A stretch of DNA of 64,000 bases from Rhizobiaceae bacterium (GCA_017643025.1 JAEPOG010000002.1:186001-250000), one strand, 5' to 3'. Counted from the stretch's first letter, positions 7,563 to 18,220 are shown. Notes: generated from the sequence alone by a model not told the origin. Numbers and translations: made by a program.

Positions 7563-10500
7563 ACGCCCAAGCCGCCATCCCCTACGCAGAGTTCGCCGTG
7601 CAGTCGAACTTCTCTTTCCTGCGCGGCGCCTCGCGCCCGGAAGAACTGGTCGTCACCGCCGGGCTTCTGGAGCACAGCGCCATAGGTCTTGCCGACTGCA
7701 ACACGGTGGCCGGCGTTGTGCGGGCCTGGAGCCAGTCGAAGCAGCTGAAATCGCCGGCGGGCAAGCCGGGATTTCCCTATCACCCTGGATGCCGGCTGGT
7801 CTTCGCCGACGGCACGCCGGACGTGCTCGCCTATCCGCAGAACCGGCAGGGCTGGGGGCATCTGTGCCGGCTACTCACCCAGTCAAACATGCGTCCCGAA
7901 AGCGAGAAAGGCGCACCGCTCGTCTATCGCGACGACCTTATGGAGTGGGGCGGGAATATTTCGCTCGCTGCGATCCCGCGGCTGACGGGCGATGTCCGGC
8001 ACGAACTGGAATTCATACGGCAACTCAAAAACTGTTTCGGCTCATCGGTCTGGCTCGCCGTTGCGCCGGATTATGGCGGCAATGACCGCTTCCGGATCGA
8101 GCAGGCGGCAAGCATGGCAAGGCAAGCCGGCGTGCTGCTGATGGCGATTAACGACGTGCTCTATCATGTGGCGGACAGGCGGCCGCTGCAGGATGTGGCA
8201 ACAGCGATCCGCCTCAACACGACCGTCGCCAAAGCCGGCTTCGCGCTTGCCCGGAATGCCGAGCGACATCTCAAACCGCCGGCGGAGATGGCGCGGCTGT
8301 TCCGCAGCTTTCCCGAGGCGCTCGCCGAGACCGGCCGTTTTGCTGCCAGCCTCGGCTTTTCGCTGAAGGAGCTCAGTCACAACTATCCCGAAGAAACCTC
8401 CACGCCCGGCGTCGATCCGCAGACCGAGCTGGAGCAACTGACCTGGGAAGGTGCGCGGACCCGCTATCCCGACGGTCTTCCGGACGGGCTGGCGGATACG
8501 ATCCGGCATGAACTGGCGATCGTCGCGGAGAAGAAATACGCCCGCTATTTCCTCACGGTACGGGACATCGTCCAGTTTGCGCGCCGCGACGATGTCGGAA
8601 TCCTGTGCCAGGGGCGGGGCTCGGCCGCCAATTCGGTGGTTTGTTTCTGTCTCGGCATCACCGAGGTCGATCCCACCCTCACCGATCTTCTGTTCGAACG
8701 GTTCGTATCGACAGAGCGCGACGAGCCGCCTGATATCGACGTCGATTTCGAGCATGAGCGGCGTGATAAGGTCATCGAATATATCTATGACAAATACAGC
8801 GAGAAGCGCACCGCTCTGGCGGCTTCGGTCGTCACTTATCGCGGCCGCTCGGCGATGCGCGAAGTCGCCAAGGCGATGGGCCTGTCCGACGATGTCCAGT
8901 CGGCGCTTTCGGGCTCGATCTGGGGCTGGTCGGTCTCCGAACTCGGCGAAAGGGAAGCGAAGGCGGGCGGCCTCGTCCATAACGACCCGATGACAAGGCG
9001 GGTCATGGACCGTGCCAACGAGATCATGGGCTTTCCGCGCCACCTCTCGCAGCATGTCGGCGGGTTCGTCATCACCAAAGACCGGCTCGACGAGATTGTG
9101 CCCATCGTCAAGACGGCGATGGACGAGCGCAAGATGGTCGAGTGGGACAAGGACGATCTCGACGCCGTCGGGCTGATCAAGGTCGACGTGCTGGCGCTCG
9201 GTATGCTGTCATGTCTGCGGCGCTGCTTCGATATCCTGGATAGCCATTACAAGGATCACTGGCCGGAGAAGCTGACGCTGGCGTCGATCTCCAAGGAGGA
9301 TCCACGTGTCTACGACATGATCTGCCGCGCCGACACGCTGGGTGTGTTCCAGATCGAAAGCCGAGCGCAGATGTCGATGCTGCCGCGGCTCAAGCCGCGC
9401 TGCTTCTACGATCTCGTCATCGAGGTGGCGATCGTGCGGCCCGGTCCGATCCAGGGCGACATGGTGCATCCCTATCTGCGCCGCCGCGAAGGCAAGGATC
9501 CGGTCGCGTTTCCCAGCCCGGAAATGGAGAAGATCCTGAAGCGCACCCTTGGCGTGCCGCTTTTCCAGGAACAGGCGATGAAAATAGCCATCGACGCCGG
9601 CGGGTTTTCGCCGAGCGAGGCCGACCAGTTGCGGCGCGCCATGGCAACGTTTCGGCGCAACGGAACCATCGAAAATTACCGCGACAAGCTGGTCAACGGG
9701 ATGGTCAGCCGAGGGTATGAAAAGGAATTCGCCGAGCGTTGTTTCAGGCAGATCGAAGGCTTCGGCGATTATGGCTTCCCGGAAAGCCACGCGGCGTCCT
9801 TCGCGCTGCTGGTCTATGCCTCCTGCTGGTTCAAGACCTTCTATCCCGACGTTTTCTGCGCCGCGATCCTCAATTCGCAGCCGATGGGCTTTTACGCCCC
9901 GGCGCAGCTGGTGCGCGATGCGCGCGAGCACGGCGTCGAGATTCGCGCGGTCGACGTGAATTCCTCGGAGTGGGACTGCACGCTGGAACAGGGCGATTTC
10001 GATCCGGGAAAAATCGCCGGCCGCCATGCGGAGATGCGCGGTGTCATTCGGACCGCACGCGCGGTCCGGCTCGGCTTCCGGCAGATAAAAGGACTTTCCG
10101 AGGAAGACCTTGTTCGGCTCGCCGATTTGCGTGCGGATGGCTACCGCTCCGTCCGGGATGTGTGGCTGCGCACCGGGCTCGATGTCGGGCAGATGGAGAA
10201 ACTGGCCGAAGCCGATGCTTTCCGTTCGATCGGCCTCGACCGGCGGGCCGCGCTCTGGCAGGTGCGCGCGCTCGACAAGGCGAAGGCGGCTGAGCGACTG
10301 CCGTTGTTCGAGCGGCCGGCGCTTGTTCTCAAGGATCATGAGCCGGCGGTCGAGTTGCCGATCATGCCGCCCGGCGAGCATGTCATCCACGACTACCGCT
10401 CTTTCGGCCTGTCCCTGAAGGCGCATCCCGTCTCGTTCCTGCGACAGCGGCTCGACCGTGCGGGCATTACGCCGAACGCGCTTCTGCCGACCGTTCCGGA

Positions 10501-10948
10501 TGGCAGCCGCGTCTCGGTGGCCGGCCTTGTTCTGGTGCGGCAGCGGCCAGGCAAGGGCAATGCGATCTTCCTGACACTCGAGGACGAAGGCGGCATCGCC
10601 AATGCGATCGTCTGGCACCGCAAATTCGAACGCTTCCGCCCGATCATCATGGGCGGGCGGTTCATCCGTGTCGGCGGGCGTCTCCAGTCCGAATCCGGCG
10701 TCATCCACATCGTGGTCGACCGGATGGAAGATATTTCGTCTTGGCTCGGTGCACTTTGCGAGGGCGCCCAGAACGTCGCCCACTGGTCGCGCGATGGCAT
10801 TGCCGGCGGTTCCGGCCACCCGGACTCGCACGAGCGGCCGCGCGAAACCGAAAAACTCTATGCCGCCATGGCAAGAGGCGTCGTGGAAACGGAAGAACTG
10901 TCGCAAAGCGCGAACAAGGTCATGCCCAAAGGCCGCAATTTTCACTGA
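7559..10948 (+). CDS. dnaE2: Error-prone DNA polymerase III alpha subunit (DnaE2)
   Basis: The 1129-residue C-family polymerase is the catalytic member of the SOS mutasome. The N-terminal PHP domain opens with AEFAVQSNFSFLRGASRPEELV. The polymerase core contains CQGRGSAANSVVCF and the catalytic PPDIDVDFEHERR; an OB fold lies near residue 980 (SVAGLVLVRQRPGKGN). The C-terminus is short and lacks the extra replicative domains, as expected for DnaE2. The GTG start at 7559 overlaps the imuB stop; longer frames upstream are spurious. Confidence 0.95.
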   Translation: MNAQAAIPYAEFAVQSNFSFLRGASRPEELVVTAGLLEHSAIGLADCNTVAGVVRAWSQSKQLKSPAGKPGFPYHPGCRLVFADGTPDVLAYPQNRQGWGHLCRLLTQSNMRPESEKGAPLVYRDDLMEWGGNISLAAIPRLTGDVRHELEFIRQLKNCFGSSVWLAVAPDYGGNDRFRIEQAASMARQAGVLLMAINDVLYHVADRRPLQDVATAIRLNTTVAKAGFALARNAERHLKPPAEMARLFRSFPEALAETGRFAASLGFSLKELSHNYPEETSTPGVDPQTELEQLTWEGARTRYPDGLPDGLADTIRHELAIVAEKKYARYFLTVRDIVQFARRDDVGILCQGRGSAANSVVCFCLGITEVDPTLTDLLFERFVSTERDEPPDIDVDFEHERRDKVIEYIYDKYSEKRTALAASVVTYRGRSAMREVAKAMGLSDDVQSALSGSIWGWSVSELGEREAKAGGLVHNDPMTRRVMDRANEIMGFPRHLSQHVGGFVITKDRLDEIVPIVKTAMDERKMVEWDKDDLDAVGLIKVDVLALGMLSCLRRCFDILDSHYKDHWPEKLTLASISKEDPRVYDMICRADTLGVFQIESRAQMSMLPRLKPRCFYDLVIEVAIVRPGPIQGDMVHPYLRRREGKDPVAFPSPEMEKILKRTLGVPLFQEQAMKIAIDAGGFSPSEADQLRRAMATFRRNGTIENYRDKLVNGMVSRGYEKEFAERCFRQIEGFGDYGFPESHAASFALLVYASCWFKTFYPDVFCAAILNSQPMGFYAPAQLVRDAREHGVEIRAVDVNSSEWDCTLEQGDFDPGKIAGRHAEMRGVIRTARAVRLGFRQIKGLSEEDLVRLADLRADGYRSVRDVWLRTGLDVGQMEKLAEADAFRSIGLDRRAALWQVRALDKAKAAERLPLFERPALVLKDHEPAVELPIMPPGEHVIHDYRSFGLSLKAHPVSFLRQRLDRAGITPNALLPTVPDGSRVSVAGLVLVRQRPGKGNAIFLTLEDEGGIANAIVWHRKFERFRPIIMGGRFIRVGGRLQSESGVIHIVVDRMEDISSWLGALCEGAQNVAHWSRDGIAGGSGHPDSHERPRETEKLYAAMARGVVETEELSQSANKVMPKGRNFH

Positions 10949-11046
10949 GGTCATGCGAACGAGGCCAGCGCGACACAGTGGCCCATTGGTTGCGGCTTGC
11001 GAGGCCATGCCGAAACTGGTTCCGTCGCCGCGAGACGGAGACACAC

Positions 11047-12216
11047 GTGCGAACATTCGACATTGCCATCATCGGCGGCGCCATCATCGGCAGTTCGGTC
11101 GCACGGTTCCTGCGCGAGGAAGGATTTTCAGGCTCGATCGCGCTGATCGAGCGCGACCCGCAGTTCAGCCGCGCGGCGACGACGCTCTCCTGCGCGTCGA
11201 TCCGGCAGCAGTTCTCGATCGCCGAGAACATCCGCCTGTCGCAGTTCACGCTCGGTCTTTTTCGCCGGCTTAAGGACGAGTTCGGACCGGACGCCGACAT
11301 CGCTTTTCGCGAAAAGGGCTATCTGATCCTCGCCGGCGAGACGGGCCTGCCGGTGCTGGAGCAGAATCTGGCGACACAAAAAGCCGAGGGCGCCGAAATC
11401 GTGCTCGAAGACGCCAAGGCGCTGTCGCACCGCTTTCCCTGGATGTCGACCGAAGGAATCAGCGCCGGGGCGCTCGGCCTCACCGGCGAGGGCTGGTTCG
11501 ACGCACATGCGCTGCTTTCGCTTATGCGGAAGGCGCTGAGGGGCAGAGACATCGAGCTCATCCAGGACGAAGAGATAGCAATCGATACCAGCCGCGGCCG
11601 CGTCGACGGTCTCACGCTGGCCAGTGGTGAGAGGCTCGCCGCCGGCATCGTCATCAACGCGGCAGGGCCGTCTGCAGGGCGGGTCGCCGCGCTTGCCGGG
11701 CTCTCGCTGCCGGTCGAGCCGCGCAAGCGGACGGTGTTCGTATTCGAGGCCTATGATCGCTTCGCCGACATGCCGCTGGTCGTCGATCCCTCCGGCATCT
11801 ATGTGCGCCCGGAGGGCTCCGTCTATATCTGCGGCGGTGCCGAGGACGAGGCGAACGAGACGGCCGCGAACCCGGATGACTTCGAGCCGGACTGGCATCT
11901 ATTCGAGGAGATCGTCTGGCCGACGATCGCCATGCGCATTCCCGCCTTCGAAGCGATCAAGATGACCCGCGCCTGGGCCGGCCACTACGACTACAACACG
12001 CTCGACCAGAACGCCGTGGTCGGGCCGCATCCCGAAATGACTAACTTCATCTTCGCCAACGGCTTTTCCGGCCACGGGCTGCAGCAGGCGCCCGCAGTCG
12101 GCAAAGCGCTGGCCGAACTCATCGTTCACGGCGCCTACCGCACGGTCGACTGCTCGGCCTTCGGCTACGAGCGCGTCGTCCAGAATCGGCCATTCCGCGA
12201 GCTGAACGTCATCTGA
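11047..12216 (+). CDS. FAD-dependent oxidoreductase, DAO/DadA family
   Basis: The 389-residue protein opens with the dinucleotide-binding motif IAIIGGAIIGSSVARFL and has the DAO-family ATTLSCASIRQQFS segment that would contact FAD. The C-terminal NFIFANGFSGHGLQQAPAVG is the second FAD-contacting region. It should oxidise an amine or amino acid such as a D-amino acid, sarcosine or similar; the substrate cannot be read from sequence. The GTG start at 11047 has a GGAG ribosome-binding site. It sits alone between dnaE2 and leuD. Confidence 0.85.
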   Translation: MRTFDIAIIGGAIIGSSVARFLREEGFSGSIALIERDPQFSRAATTLSCASIRQQFSIAENIRLSQFTLGLFRRLKDEFGPDADIAFREKGYLILAGETGLPVLEQNLATQKAEGAEIVLEDAKALSHRFPWMSTEGISAGALGLTGEGWFDAHALLSLMRKALRGRDIELIQDEEIAIDTSRGRVDGLTLASGERLAAGIVINAAGPSAGRVAALAGLSLPVEPRKRTVFVFEAYDRFADMPLVVDPSGIYVRPEGSVYICGGAEDEANETAANPDDFEPDWHLFEEIVWPTIAMRIPAFEAIKMTRAWAGHYDYNTLDQNAVVGPHPEMTNFIFANGFSGHGLQQAPAVGKALAELIVHGAYRTVDCSAFGYERVVQNRPFRELNVI

Positions 12217-12291
12217 TCTGCGTGCCCGCTCTTTGCTTGGCGCTCCCGCTTGTGTAAAGCAGGGCCACCTCAATCCGACCGGGCATGACAG

Positions 12292-12897
12292 ATGGACAAA
12301 TTCACGACACTCACCGGCGTCGCCGCGCCGCTGCCGATCGTCAATGTCGATACCGACATGATCATCCCCAAGGATTACCTGAAGACCATCAAGCGCACCG
12401 GTCTCGGCAAGGGCCTGTTCTCCGAGATGCGTTACAATGAGGACGGTACGGACAATCCGGATTTCGTGCTTAACAAGCCGGCCTACCGCAACGCAAAGAT
12501 CATCGTCGCGGGTGACAATTTCGGCTGCGGTTCGAGCCGCGAGCACGCGCCATGGGCGCTGCTCGACTTCGGCATCCGCTGCGTAATCTCGACCAGCTTC
12601 GCCGACATTTTCTACAACAACTGCTTCAAGAACGGCATCCTGCCCATCATCGTCAGCCCCGAAGACCTCGACAAGCTGATGGACGATGCCGAGCGCGGAT
12701 CCAACGCGACGCTGACCGTCGATCTCGAGGCCAAGGAAATCCGCGGGCCGGACGGCGGCGTGGTCCATTTCGACGTCGACGAGTTCAAGCGCCAGTGCCT
12801 GCTCAACGGCATCGACGATATCGGCCTGACCATGGAAAAGGCGTCGTCCATCGACGCATACGAAAAGCAGCTCGCGGACAACCGCCCCTGGGCCTGA
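12292..12897 (+). CDS. leuD: 3-isopropylmalate dehydratase small subunit
   Basis: The 201-residue protein is the swivelling domain of isopropylmalate isomerase, which converts 2- to 3-isopropylmalate in leucine biosynthesis with LeuC. Motifs: [13 protein letters not shown], the substrate-binding loop [15 protein letters not shown], and [18 protein letters not shown]. Length is typical. leuC is not in the window. leuB follows after a RidA-family gene. Confidence 0.97.
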   Translation: MDKFTTLTGVAAPLPIVNVDTDMIIPKDYLKTIKRTGLGKGLFSEMRYNEDGTDNPDFVLNKPAYRNAKIIVAGDNFGCGSSREHAPWALLDFGIRCVISTSFADIFYNNCFKNGILPIIVSPEDLDKLMDDAERGSNATLTVDLEAKEIRGPDGGVVHFDVDEFKRQCLLNGIDDIGLTMEKASSIDAYEKQLADNRPWA

Positions 12898-13002
12898 GCT
12901 GCCGGCAGCTGGACGATTCGACCGCTCGAGGCTGGCTCTCAAGAGCGCCGGGCAGTTCCGCGAAGGTCTCTCGATGAAACCACGCGATGCGGAGTGCCCG
13001 AC

Positions 13003-13389
13003 ATGCGCAAGCTGATCTCGACCGGGTCGCCATTCGAGAAGACCGCCGGCTACAGCCGGGCGGTTGCCGATGGCGACTGGTGCTTCGTGGCCGGGACCAC
13101 CGGCTACGACTATGCCTCCATGACAATGCCGGACGCGGTCGAGGACCAGACGCGGAACGCACTCGGAACGATCGCCAAGGCGCTTGGCGAAGCCGGGTTC
13201 GCGATGGCCGATGTGGTGCGTGCGCACTACTACGTCACCGACCGCTCCTACGTGGCGCGGGTATTCCCGGTGCTCGGCGAGGCGTTCGGCGACATCCGGC
13301 CAGCGGCCACGATGATCGTGTGCGAGCTCAACGAACCGGAAATGAAGATCGAGATCGAAGTCACTGCGCTGAAGCGCAACCGCGGTTGA
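13003..13389 (+). CDS. RidA family protein
   Basis: The 128-residue protein has the RidA/YjgF fold. RidA hydrolyses reactive enamine/imine intermediates made by PLP enzymes, and related subgroups act as other small-molecule hydrolases. Visible features are the opening [37 protein letters not shown], and the [11 protein letters not shown] segment carrying the conserved arginine. The ATG at 13003 is preceded by GGAG; a GTG at 12994 overlaps that site and is less likely. Its place between leuD and leuB suggests co-expression with branched-chain amino acid genes. Confidence 0.87.
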   Translation: MRKLISTGSPFEKTAGYSRAVADGDWCFVAGTTGYDYASMTMPDAVEDQTRNALGTIAKALGEAGFAMADVVRAHYYVTDRSYVARVFPVLGEAFGDIRPAATMIVCELNEPEMKIEIEVTALKRNRG

Positions 13390-13463
13390 GCCCGGCGCGC
13401 TTGCCTTTGCCGGCGGCGCCGACTAGCAAGGCGCCGGTTCAACGACTTCGAAAGGCAGCCCAA

Positions 13464-14579
13464 ATGGCCACGCGCAAGCTTCTCCTCCTTCCCGGCGACG
13501 GCATCGGCCCCGAGGCCATGGGCGAAGTGCGCAAGCTGATTGCTCTGATGAACGACAGCATGGCGGCAGGTTTCGAGGTCGAGGAGGGGCTTGTCGGCGG
13601 CTCGGCTTACGACGCGCACGGCGCGGCGATTTCCGAAGAGGACATGGCCAAGGCGATGGCGGCCGACGCAGTGTTGTTCGGCGCAGTCGGCGGGCCGAAG
13701 TGGGACGGCGTTCCCTACGAAGCACGGCCGGAAGCAGGCCTGCTGCGCCTGCGAAAGGACATGGAGCTGTTCGCCAATTTGCGGCCTGCCATCTGCTATC
13801 CGGCCTTGGCGGCATCCTCTTCGCTCAAGCAGGATGTGGTCGAGGGGCTCGATATTCTGATCGTGCGAGAGCTGACCGGTGGCGTCTATTTCGGCGAGCC
13901 GAAGGAAATCACCGATCTTGGCAACGGGCAGAAGCGGGCAATCGACACGCAGGTCTACGACACCTACGAGATCGAACGCATCTCTGGCGTGGCTTTCGAA
14001 CTGGCGCGGACACGGCGCAACGAAGTCTGCTCCATGGAAAAGCACAATGTGATGAAGTCGGGCGTGCTGTGGAAGGAGGTCGTCGCGGCCACCCACAAGG
14101 CACGCTACTCCGACGTCAAGCTCAGCCACATGCTGGCCGACGCGGGCGGCATGCAGCTGGTGCGCTGGCCCAAGCAGTTCGACGTGATCGTCACCGACAA
14201 TCTGTTCGGCGACATGCTGTCCGACGTCGCGGCGATGCTGACCGGCTCGCTCGGCATGCTGCCGTCGGCGTCGCTGGGCGCGCCCGACGAAAAGACCGGC
14301 AGTCGCAAGGCGCTCTACGAACCGGTGCATGGCTCGGCGCCGGACATTGCCGGCCAGGGCATCGCCAACCCCATCGCGATGATCGCGTCCTTCGCCATGT
14401 GCCTGCGTTATTCATTCAACATGGTGGCCGAGGCCGACCACCTGGAGGCGGCAATCGCCGCCGTGCTGGATGACGGGTTGCGCACGAAGGACATCATGTC
14501 GGACGGCATGACCGAGGTCGGCACCGGAGCGATGGGCGACGCCATTGCCGCCAAGTTCATGGCGCTCCAGCCCGCTTGA
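13464..14579 (+). CDS. leuB: 3-isopropylmalate dehydrogenase
   Basis: The 371-residue NAD-dependent enzyme oxidises and decarboxylates 3-isopropylmalate, the third step of leucine synthesis. It starts [17 protein letters not shown]. It contains [17 protein letters not shown] (substrate-binding arginines), the [12 protein letters not shown] loop, [10 protein letters not shown] (metal-binding aspartates) and [12 protein letters not shown]. Length is standard. The ATG at 13464 has an AAAGG-type site; a longer upstream frame overlaps the RidA gene and is spurious. Confidence 0.97.
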   Translation: MATRKLLLLPGDGIGPEAMGEVRKLIALMNDSMAAGFEVEEGLVGGSAYDAHGAAISEEDMAKAMAADAVLFGAVGGPKWDGVPYEARPEAGLLRLRKDMELFANLRPAICYPALAASSSLKQDVVEGLDILIVRELTGGVYFGEPKEITDLGNGQKRAIDTQVYDTYEIERISGVAFELARTRRNEVCSMEKHNVMKSGVLWKEVVAATHKARYSDVKLSHMLADAGGMQLVRWPKQFDVIVTDNLFGDMLSDVAAMLTGSLGMLPSASLGAPDEKTGSRKALYEPVHGSAPDIAGQGIANPIAMIASFAMCLRYSFNMVAEADHLEAAIAAVLDDGLRTKDIMSDGMTEVGTGAMGDAIAAKFMALQPA

Positions 14580-14695
14580 CCAGCCGCAGCCGGCGCACCA
14601 TTTAGCTGGCTCGGCGTTGACGCCGGAGGGTCGCTGCGCAACTCTTCCGGCGGTCAGCGCATAGCTTCGAACAACCCCCGAACCGGAATTCTCAC

Positions 14696-15460
14696 ATGAT
14701 CGAGTTTCTCGTGCCGCACTTCGTCTGGCTGAACGATCCGACCGCCTGGGTAGCGTTGTTGACGCTTGTCGTTCTCGAGGTGGTGCTCGGCATCGACAAT
14801 CTCATCTTCATATCGATCCTGACCAACAAGCTGCCCGTGGAACATCAGGCGCGAGCGCGGCGGCTCGGCATCGGTGCGGCGCTGATCATGCGGCTCGTGC
14901 TTCTGGCCACGATTTCCTTCATCGTGCAGCTGACGGACCCGCTGTTCGAGCTGTTCGACCACGGGTTCTCGTGGCGCGACATCATCCTGATCGCCGGCGG
15001 CCTGTTCCTGGTCTGGAAAGCGACCAAGGAAATCCACCACACAGTCGATCCCGAAGACGATAAGGATACCATGGTCGGCAAGGCCGTGCAGATGACGGTG
15101 GGTGCTGCGATCTTCCAGATATTGCTGCTCGACCTGGTATTCTCGATCGATTCCATCATCACCGCAGTCGGCATGACCGACGAGATCGCGATCATGTACA
15201 TCGCGGTGATCTGCGCAGTGACGGTGATGCTGCTTGCGGCCGAGCCGCTGTCGAAATTCATCGCCAAGAACCCGACCGTCGTCATGCTGGCGCTCGGCTT
15301 CCTGCTGATGATCGGCATGACGCTGATCGCCGACGGCTTCGGCTTCCATGTGCCCAAGGGCTACATCTACGCGGCCATGGGCTTTTCGGCGCTGGTCGAG
15401 GGACTCAACATGCTGGCGCGGCGTGCCCGCAAGCGCGCCAAGGAAGGCGCAGGGCACTAG
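14696..15460 (+). CDS. TerC family integral membrane protein
   Basis: The 254-residue inner-membrane protein has about seven hydrophobic helices with the family's [17 protein letters not shown] near the N-terminus and [17 protein letters not shown] in the middle, each holding an acidic residue inside a membrane segment. Members of this family export metals, notably Mn(II), or are linked to tellurite resistance. I see no yybP-ykoY manganese riboswitch in the 116-nt leader. It ends 9 nt before the convergent MBL-fold gene. Confidence 0.88.
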   Translation: MIEFLVPHFVWLNDPTAWVALLTLVVLEVVLGIDNLIFISILTNKLPVEHQARARRLGIGAALIMRLVLLATISFIVQLTDPLFELFDHGFSWRDIILIAGGLFLVWKATKEIHHTVDPEDDKDTMVGKAVQMTVGAAIFQILLLDLVFSIDSIITAVGMTDEIAIMYIAVICAVTVMLLAAEPLSKFIAKNPTVVMLALGFLLMIGMTLIADGFGFHVPKGYIYAAMGFSALVEGLNMLARRARKRAKEGAGH

Positions 15461-15469
15461 GCCAGAAGG

Positions 15470-16276
15470 CTAGAGCCGCGACGGGATGCGTACGGTCGGC
15501 CGTCGCGGCAGGTCGCGCAGCGACACGGTGAAGCTGTTGCCGTCCATGTACTCCAGGGCGAATTCGGCGCTCATGCGCGAGGTGAATTCCGACAGCGGCG
15601 TGAAATTGCGGTGCATTGGTAGCACCAGCGACGAAAACAGGCGCTTGACGATGCCGGTCATGGCATCGGCCGAGAGCGTCAGCCCGCCGTCGACCGGGAC
15701 CATTACGATGTCGAGGCGGCCGATCGCGGCGTAGTGCGCGTCGGTCAATGCATGGTGCAGATGGCCGAGATGACCGATGCAAAGGCCCGCAACCTCGAAA
15801 ATGAAGATGGAATTGCCGTTCTCCTCCATCCACGCCCCCCGGCGGATGTCGGTCGGCACGTTGCGGATGTAGATGTCGTCGACGACCAAGGCGTGGCTGG
15901 CAGCGCCGCCCTCGGGGTTCCAGCCGCGCAGCACATGGTCGATTTCGGGGTTGATGAAGTCGGTGTAGTGCGTCGTGTGCGCCTTGTTCATGGTCACGAT
16001 GTCGGGCACTGGGTTGGTGCCGTAGACGCCGCTGTAGTCGGTGGCGACGCGCACACCGGCGGGCGTCTCGATCACGTAGGTCGAATGTCCTGCATAGGTG
16101 ATGGTGACGACACCGCTTTCGACCTGCGCCGGCGTGAAGTTGGCATAGGTGATACCCGGCATCGACTGGGCCATGGCCAGGCACTGGCTGGGAACAGGGC
16201 CTTCCTGCGCCGCCGCGGCGCCGCAACTCAGAAGCGCAGCCATGGCGCACACAGTGAAAAGAGATGTCGTGCGCAT
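15470..16276 (-). CDS. Exported MBL-fold metallo-hydrolase-like protein
   Basis: The 268-residue protein starts with a signal peptide (hydrophobic core ending SCGAAAAQ) and so is probably periplasmic. The beta-lactamase-fold pattern is seen in VVTITYAGHSTYVIETPAGVRVATDY and GLCIGHLGHLHHAL. The metal motif is not the canonical HxHxDH: the equivalent place reads KAHTTHYTDF. Metal binding may therefore differ or be lost. It lies 14 nt downstream of the TPR gene on the same strand, probably in one operon. Confidence 0.72.
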   Translation of the reverse strand: MRTTSLFTVCAMAALLSCGAAAAQEGPVPSQCLAMAQSMPGITYANFTPAQVESGVVTITYAGHSTYVIETPAGVRVATDYSGVYGTNPVPDIVTMNKAHTTHYTDFINPEIDHVLRGWNPEGGAASHALVVDDIYIRNVPTDIRRGAWMEENGNSIFIFEVAGLCIGHLGHLHHALTDAHYAAIGRLDIVMVPVDGGLTLSADAMTGIVKRLFSSLVLPMHRNFTPLSEFTSRMSAEFALEYMDGNSFTVSLRDLPRRPTVRIPSRL

Positions 16277-16290
16277 TTGGGCGGCCTCCG

Positions 16291-16845
16291 TCAGATTTCT
16301 TCGCCGTCGTCGGGCGCCGGCTTGTCGCCTGGTGCAGGCAAGAGCAGCGAACGTTCCTTCAGCCAGGGGTGGATTTCAACAGCATCGCGAAGCGCGTTTT
16401 GGCTAAGCTGCGCCCGTCCCTGCTGCATGAGCACCATCGCCTTTCCGGAGAGCGCGCCGAAATGTTTCGGCTCCAGCTCCAGTGTGCGGTCGATGTCTTC
16501 CAGCGATTCGTCGAGTGAGCCGCCGAGAAAATGCGCGAACGCGCGCTGGTTCCAGCCTTCGGCGTAGTCGGGCGCGTCAGCGACGATCCGATCAAGCAGG
16601 CCCAGGGCGCGTTCGATCTCATAGCCATGTATGGCCCGGATAGCATCGCGCAGCCGGGCGCGAACCTCCTCGGTCGGGCCCGCCGCCATCCAGTATTCCC
16701 AGATCGCGTGCTCGGCGGTACGCCCGGCAGCTTCCGTCGGCGCGTTCTTGAGCGCGTCGAATAGGTCGTCGCGCTCGGTGGCGGGCGCCGGGGCGGCAAT
16801 GACAGTGAGTACCGCCACCAGGGCGAAAGCGGGGATGATGCGCAT
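16291..16845 (-). CDS. Exported TPR-repeat protein
   Basis: The 184-residue protein begins with a signal peptide (MRIIPAFALVAVLTVIAAPAPA). The body consists of helical repeats resembling tetratricopeptides, for example AEGWNQRAFAHFLGGSLDES and KHFGALSGKAMVLMQQGR. It is likely a periplasmic protein-interaction module of unknown partner. The ATG at 16845 follows GGAGG. The MBL-fold gene follows it directly, so the two may act together, but nothing in the sequence shows how. Confidence 0.8.
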   Translation of the reverse strand: MRIIPAFALVAVLTVIAAPAPATERDDLFDALKNAPTEAAGRTAEHAIWEYWMAAGPTEEVRARLRDAIRAIHGYEIERALGLLDRIVADAPDYAEGWNQRAFAHFLGGSLDESLEDIDRTLELEPKHFGALSGKAMVLMQQGRAQLSQNALRDAVEIHPWLKERSLLLPAPGDKPAPDDGEEI

Positions 16846-16898
16846 CGGTGCCTCCGTCTCTTCGGCAGAATAGCGCGAATAGGACCGCGCCGTACCAG

Positions 16899-17375
16899 TC
16901 ACGATCCCGCGAGCATCGATTCCCATCGTTGGATCATCGCCGCATAGCCGTCGTCCGGCTGGGCGTCCCAGCAGAGTTCGTCGTTGCCGATGGCGACGAA
17001 GGATTGTTTCGAGCGCGTCCAGATGTGGCCGGCCGGAACCAGCCATGTCGTGTCGTCCAGCGTGCCGGCCTTGATGTTGACCATCGGATTGCCGGCAGTG
17101 CCGTGCACGATGCGAACGCCGCATTCCGCACAGAACCAGCCTTCGCGCCTGTTGCCCGCGTCGGACACGCGGGTAAAGCAAGCCATGTCGCCGTCGATCT
17201 CGAGGTCGTCGCGCCTGATGCGCAGCGATTCGCCGAACGCGCTGGATGTGTGGCGCTGGCATTCCGTACAATGGCATAGATAAAACACGACCGGCCTGCC
17301 GGTTATACGGTAGCGGACGTTGCCGCACTGGCAGCCGCCAGAGATAGGCAGCGACGGGAGGGTGACTTTTCGCAT
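16899..17375 (-). CDS. GFA/CENP-V family zinc-binding protein
   Basis: The 158-residue protein has the glutathione-dependent formaldehyde-activating (GFA) fold with its Cys pattern: CQCG (Cys15 and Cys17), then LCHCTECQ, then CAECG. These bind two zinc ions in known members. Most homologues are not true formaldehyde enzymes, and the substrate here is unknown. It is upstream of the TPR and MBL genes on the same strand and divergent from yebC. Confidence 0.88.
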   Translation of the reverse strand: MRKVTLPSLPISGGCQCGNVRYRITGRPVVFYLCHCTECQRHTSSAFGESLRIRRDDLEIDGDMACFTRVSDAGNRREGWFCAECGVRIVHGTAGNPMVNIKAGTLDDTTWLVPAGHIWTRSKQSFVAIGNDELCWDAQPDDGYAAMIQRWESMLAGS

Positions 17376-17470
17376 GACATTCCGGCTTCCGGCAGGCCTT
17401 CTGGACGCGTTGGCGCATTTTCACTATAAGGCCGCCCGTTTCCAGTGATCGAGAGTTTTCAAGGAGCCAC

Positions 17471-18220
17471 ATGGCCGGCCATTCCCAGTTCAAGAACATC
17501 ATGCACCGCAAGGGCCGCCAGGATGCCGTGCGTTCGAAGATGTTCTCCAAGCTCGCGCGCGAGATTACCGTTGCGGCGAAAATGGGTACGCCCGACCCGG
17601 ACATGAACCCGCGCCTGCGGCTCGCGATCCAGAACGCCAAGGCCCAGTCGATGCCCAAGGACAATATCCAGCGGGCGATCAACAAGGCTTCCGGCGGCGA
17701 CAGCGAGAACTATGACGAGGTGCGCTACGAGGGCTACGGTCCCGGCGGTATCGCGATCATCGTCGAAGCGCTGACCGACAACCGCAACCGCACGGCGTCC
17801 AATGTCCGCGCCGCCTTCACAAAGGCCGGCGGCGCGATGGGCGAAACCGGCTCGGTCGCCTTCATGTTCGACCGCGTCGGCGAGATCATCTATCCGGCCG
17901 ATTCGGTAACCGCCGATGCAGCGATGGAAGCAGCGATCGAGGCCGGCGCCGAGGACGTCGAGTCCGACGAGAACGGCCATGTGATCACCTGCGCCTTTGA
18001 GGATATCGGCGATGTGACGACAGCGCTGGAAAGCGCGCTGGGCGAGGCCGAATCGGTGAAGACGATCTGGCGCCCGCAGACCTTGACCCCGGTGGACGAA
18101 GAGCGCGCCCAGTCGATCCTGAAGCTGATCGCAGTGCTCGACGACGACGACGACGTGCAGAACGTCTACGCCAATTTCGAAGTCGACGACGCCACCATGG
18201 CGAAGCTCTCCGCCGCCTGA
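17471..18220 (+). CDS. YebC/PmpR (TACO1) family protein
   Basis: The 249-residue protein begins [19 protein letters not shown], the highly conserved YebC opening, and contains [14 protein letters not shown] and [18 protein letters not shown]. The family was described as DNA-binding regulators; more recent work points to a role in easing ribosome stalling at proline stretches. Length is typical, and the start has a clear AAGGAG. The SelW-like gene follows after 30 nt. Confidence 0.95.
   Translation: MAGHSQFKNIMHRKGRQDAVRSKMFSKLAREITVAAKMGTPDPDMNPRLRLAIQNAKAQSMPKDNIQRAINKASGGDSENYDEVRYEGYGPGGIAIIVEALTDNRNRTASNVRAAFTKAGGAMGETGSVAFMFDRVGEIIYPADSVTADAAMEAAIEAGAEDVESDENGHVITCAFEDIGDVTTALESALGEAESVKTIWRPQTLTPVDEERAQSILKLIAVLDDDDDVQNVYANFEVDDATMAKLSAA

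Noticed and set aside
9209..11056. A 615-residue open frame antisense to dnaE2
   Set aside because: It is a shadow of dnaE2; no start signal or protein family supports it.
14580..14695. A possible yybP-ykoY manganese riboswitch before terC
   Set aside because: The leader holds one CGCCGGA/TCCGGCG stem but none of the conserved loop sequences of that riboswitch.
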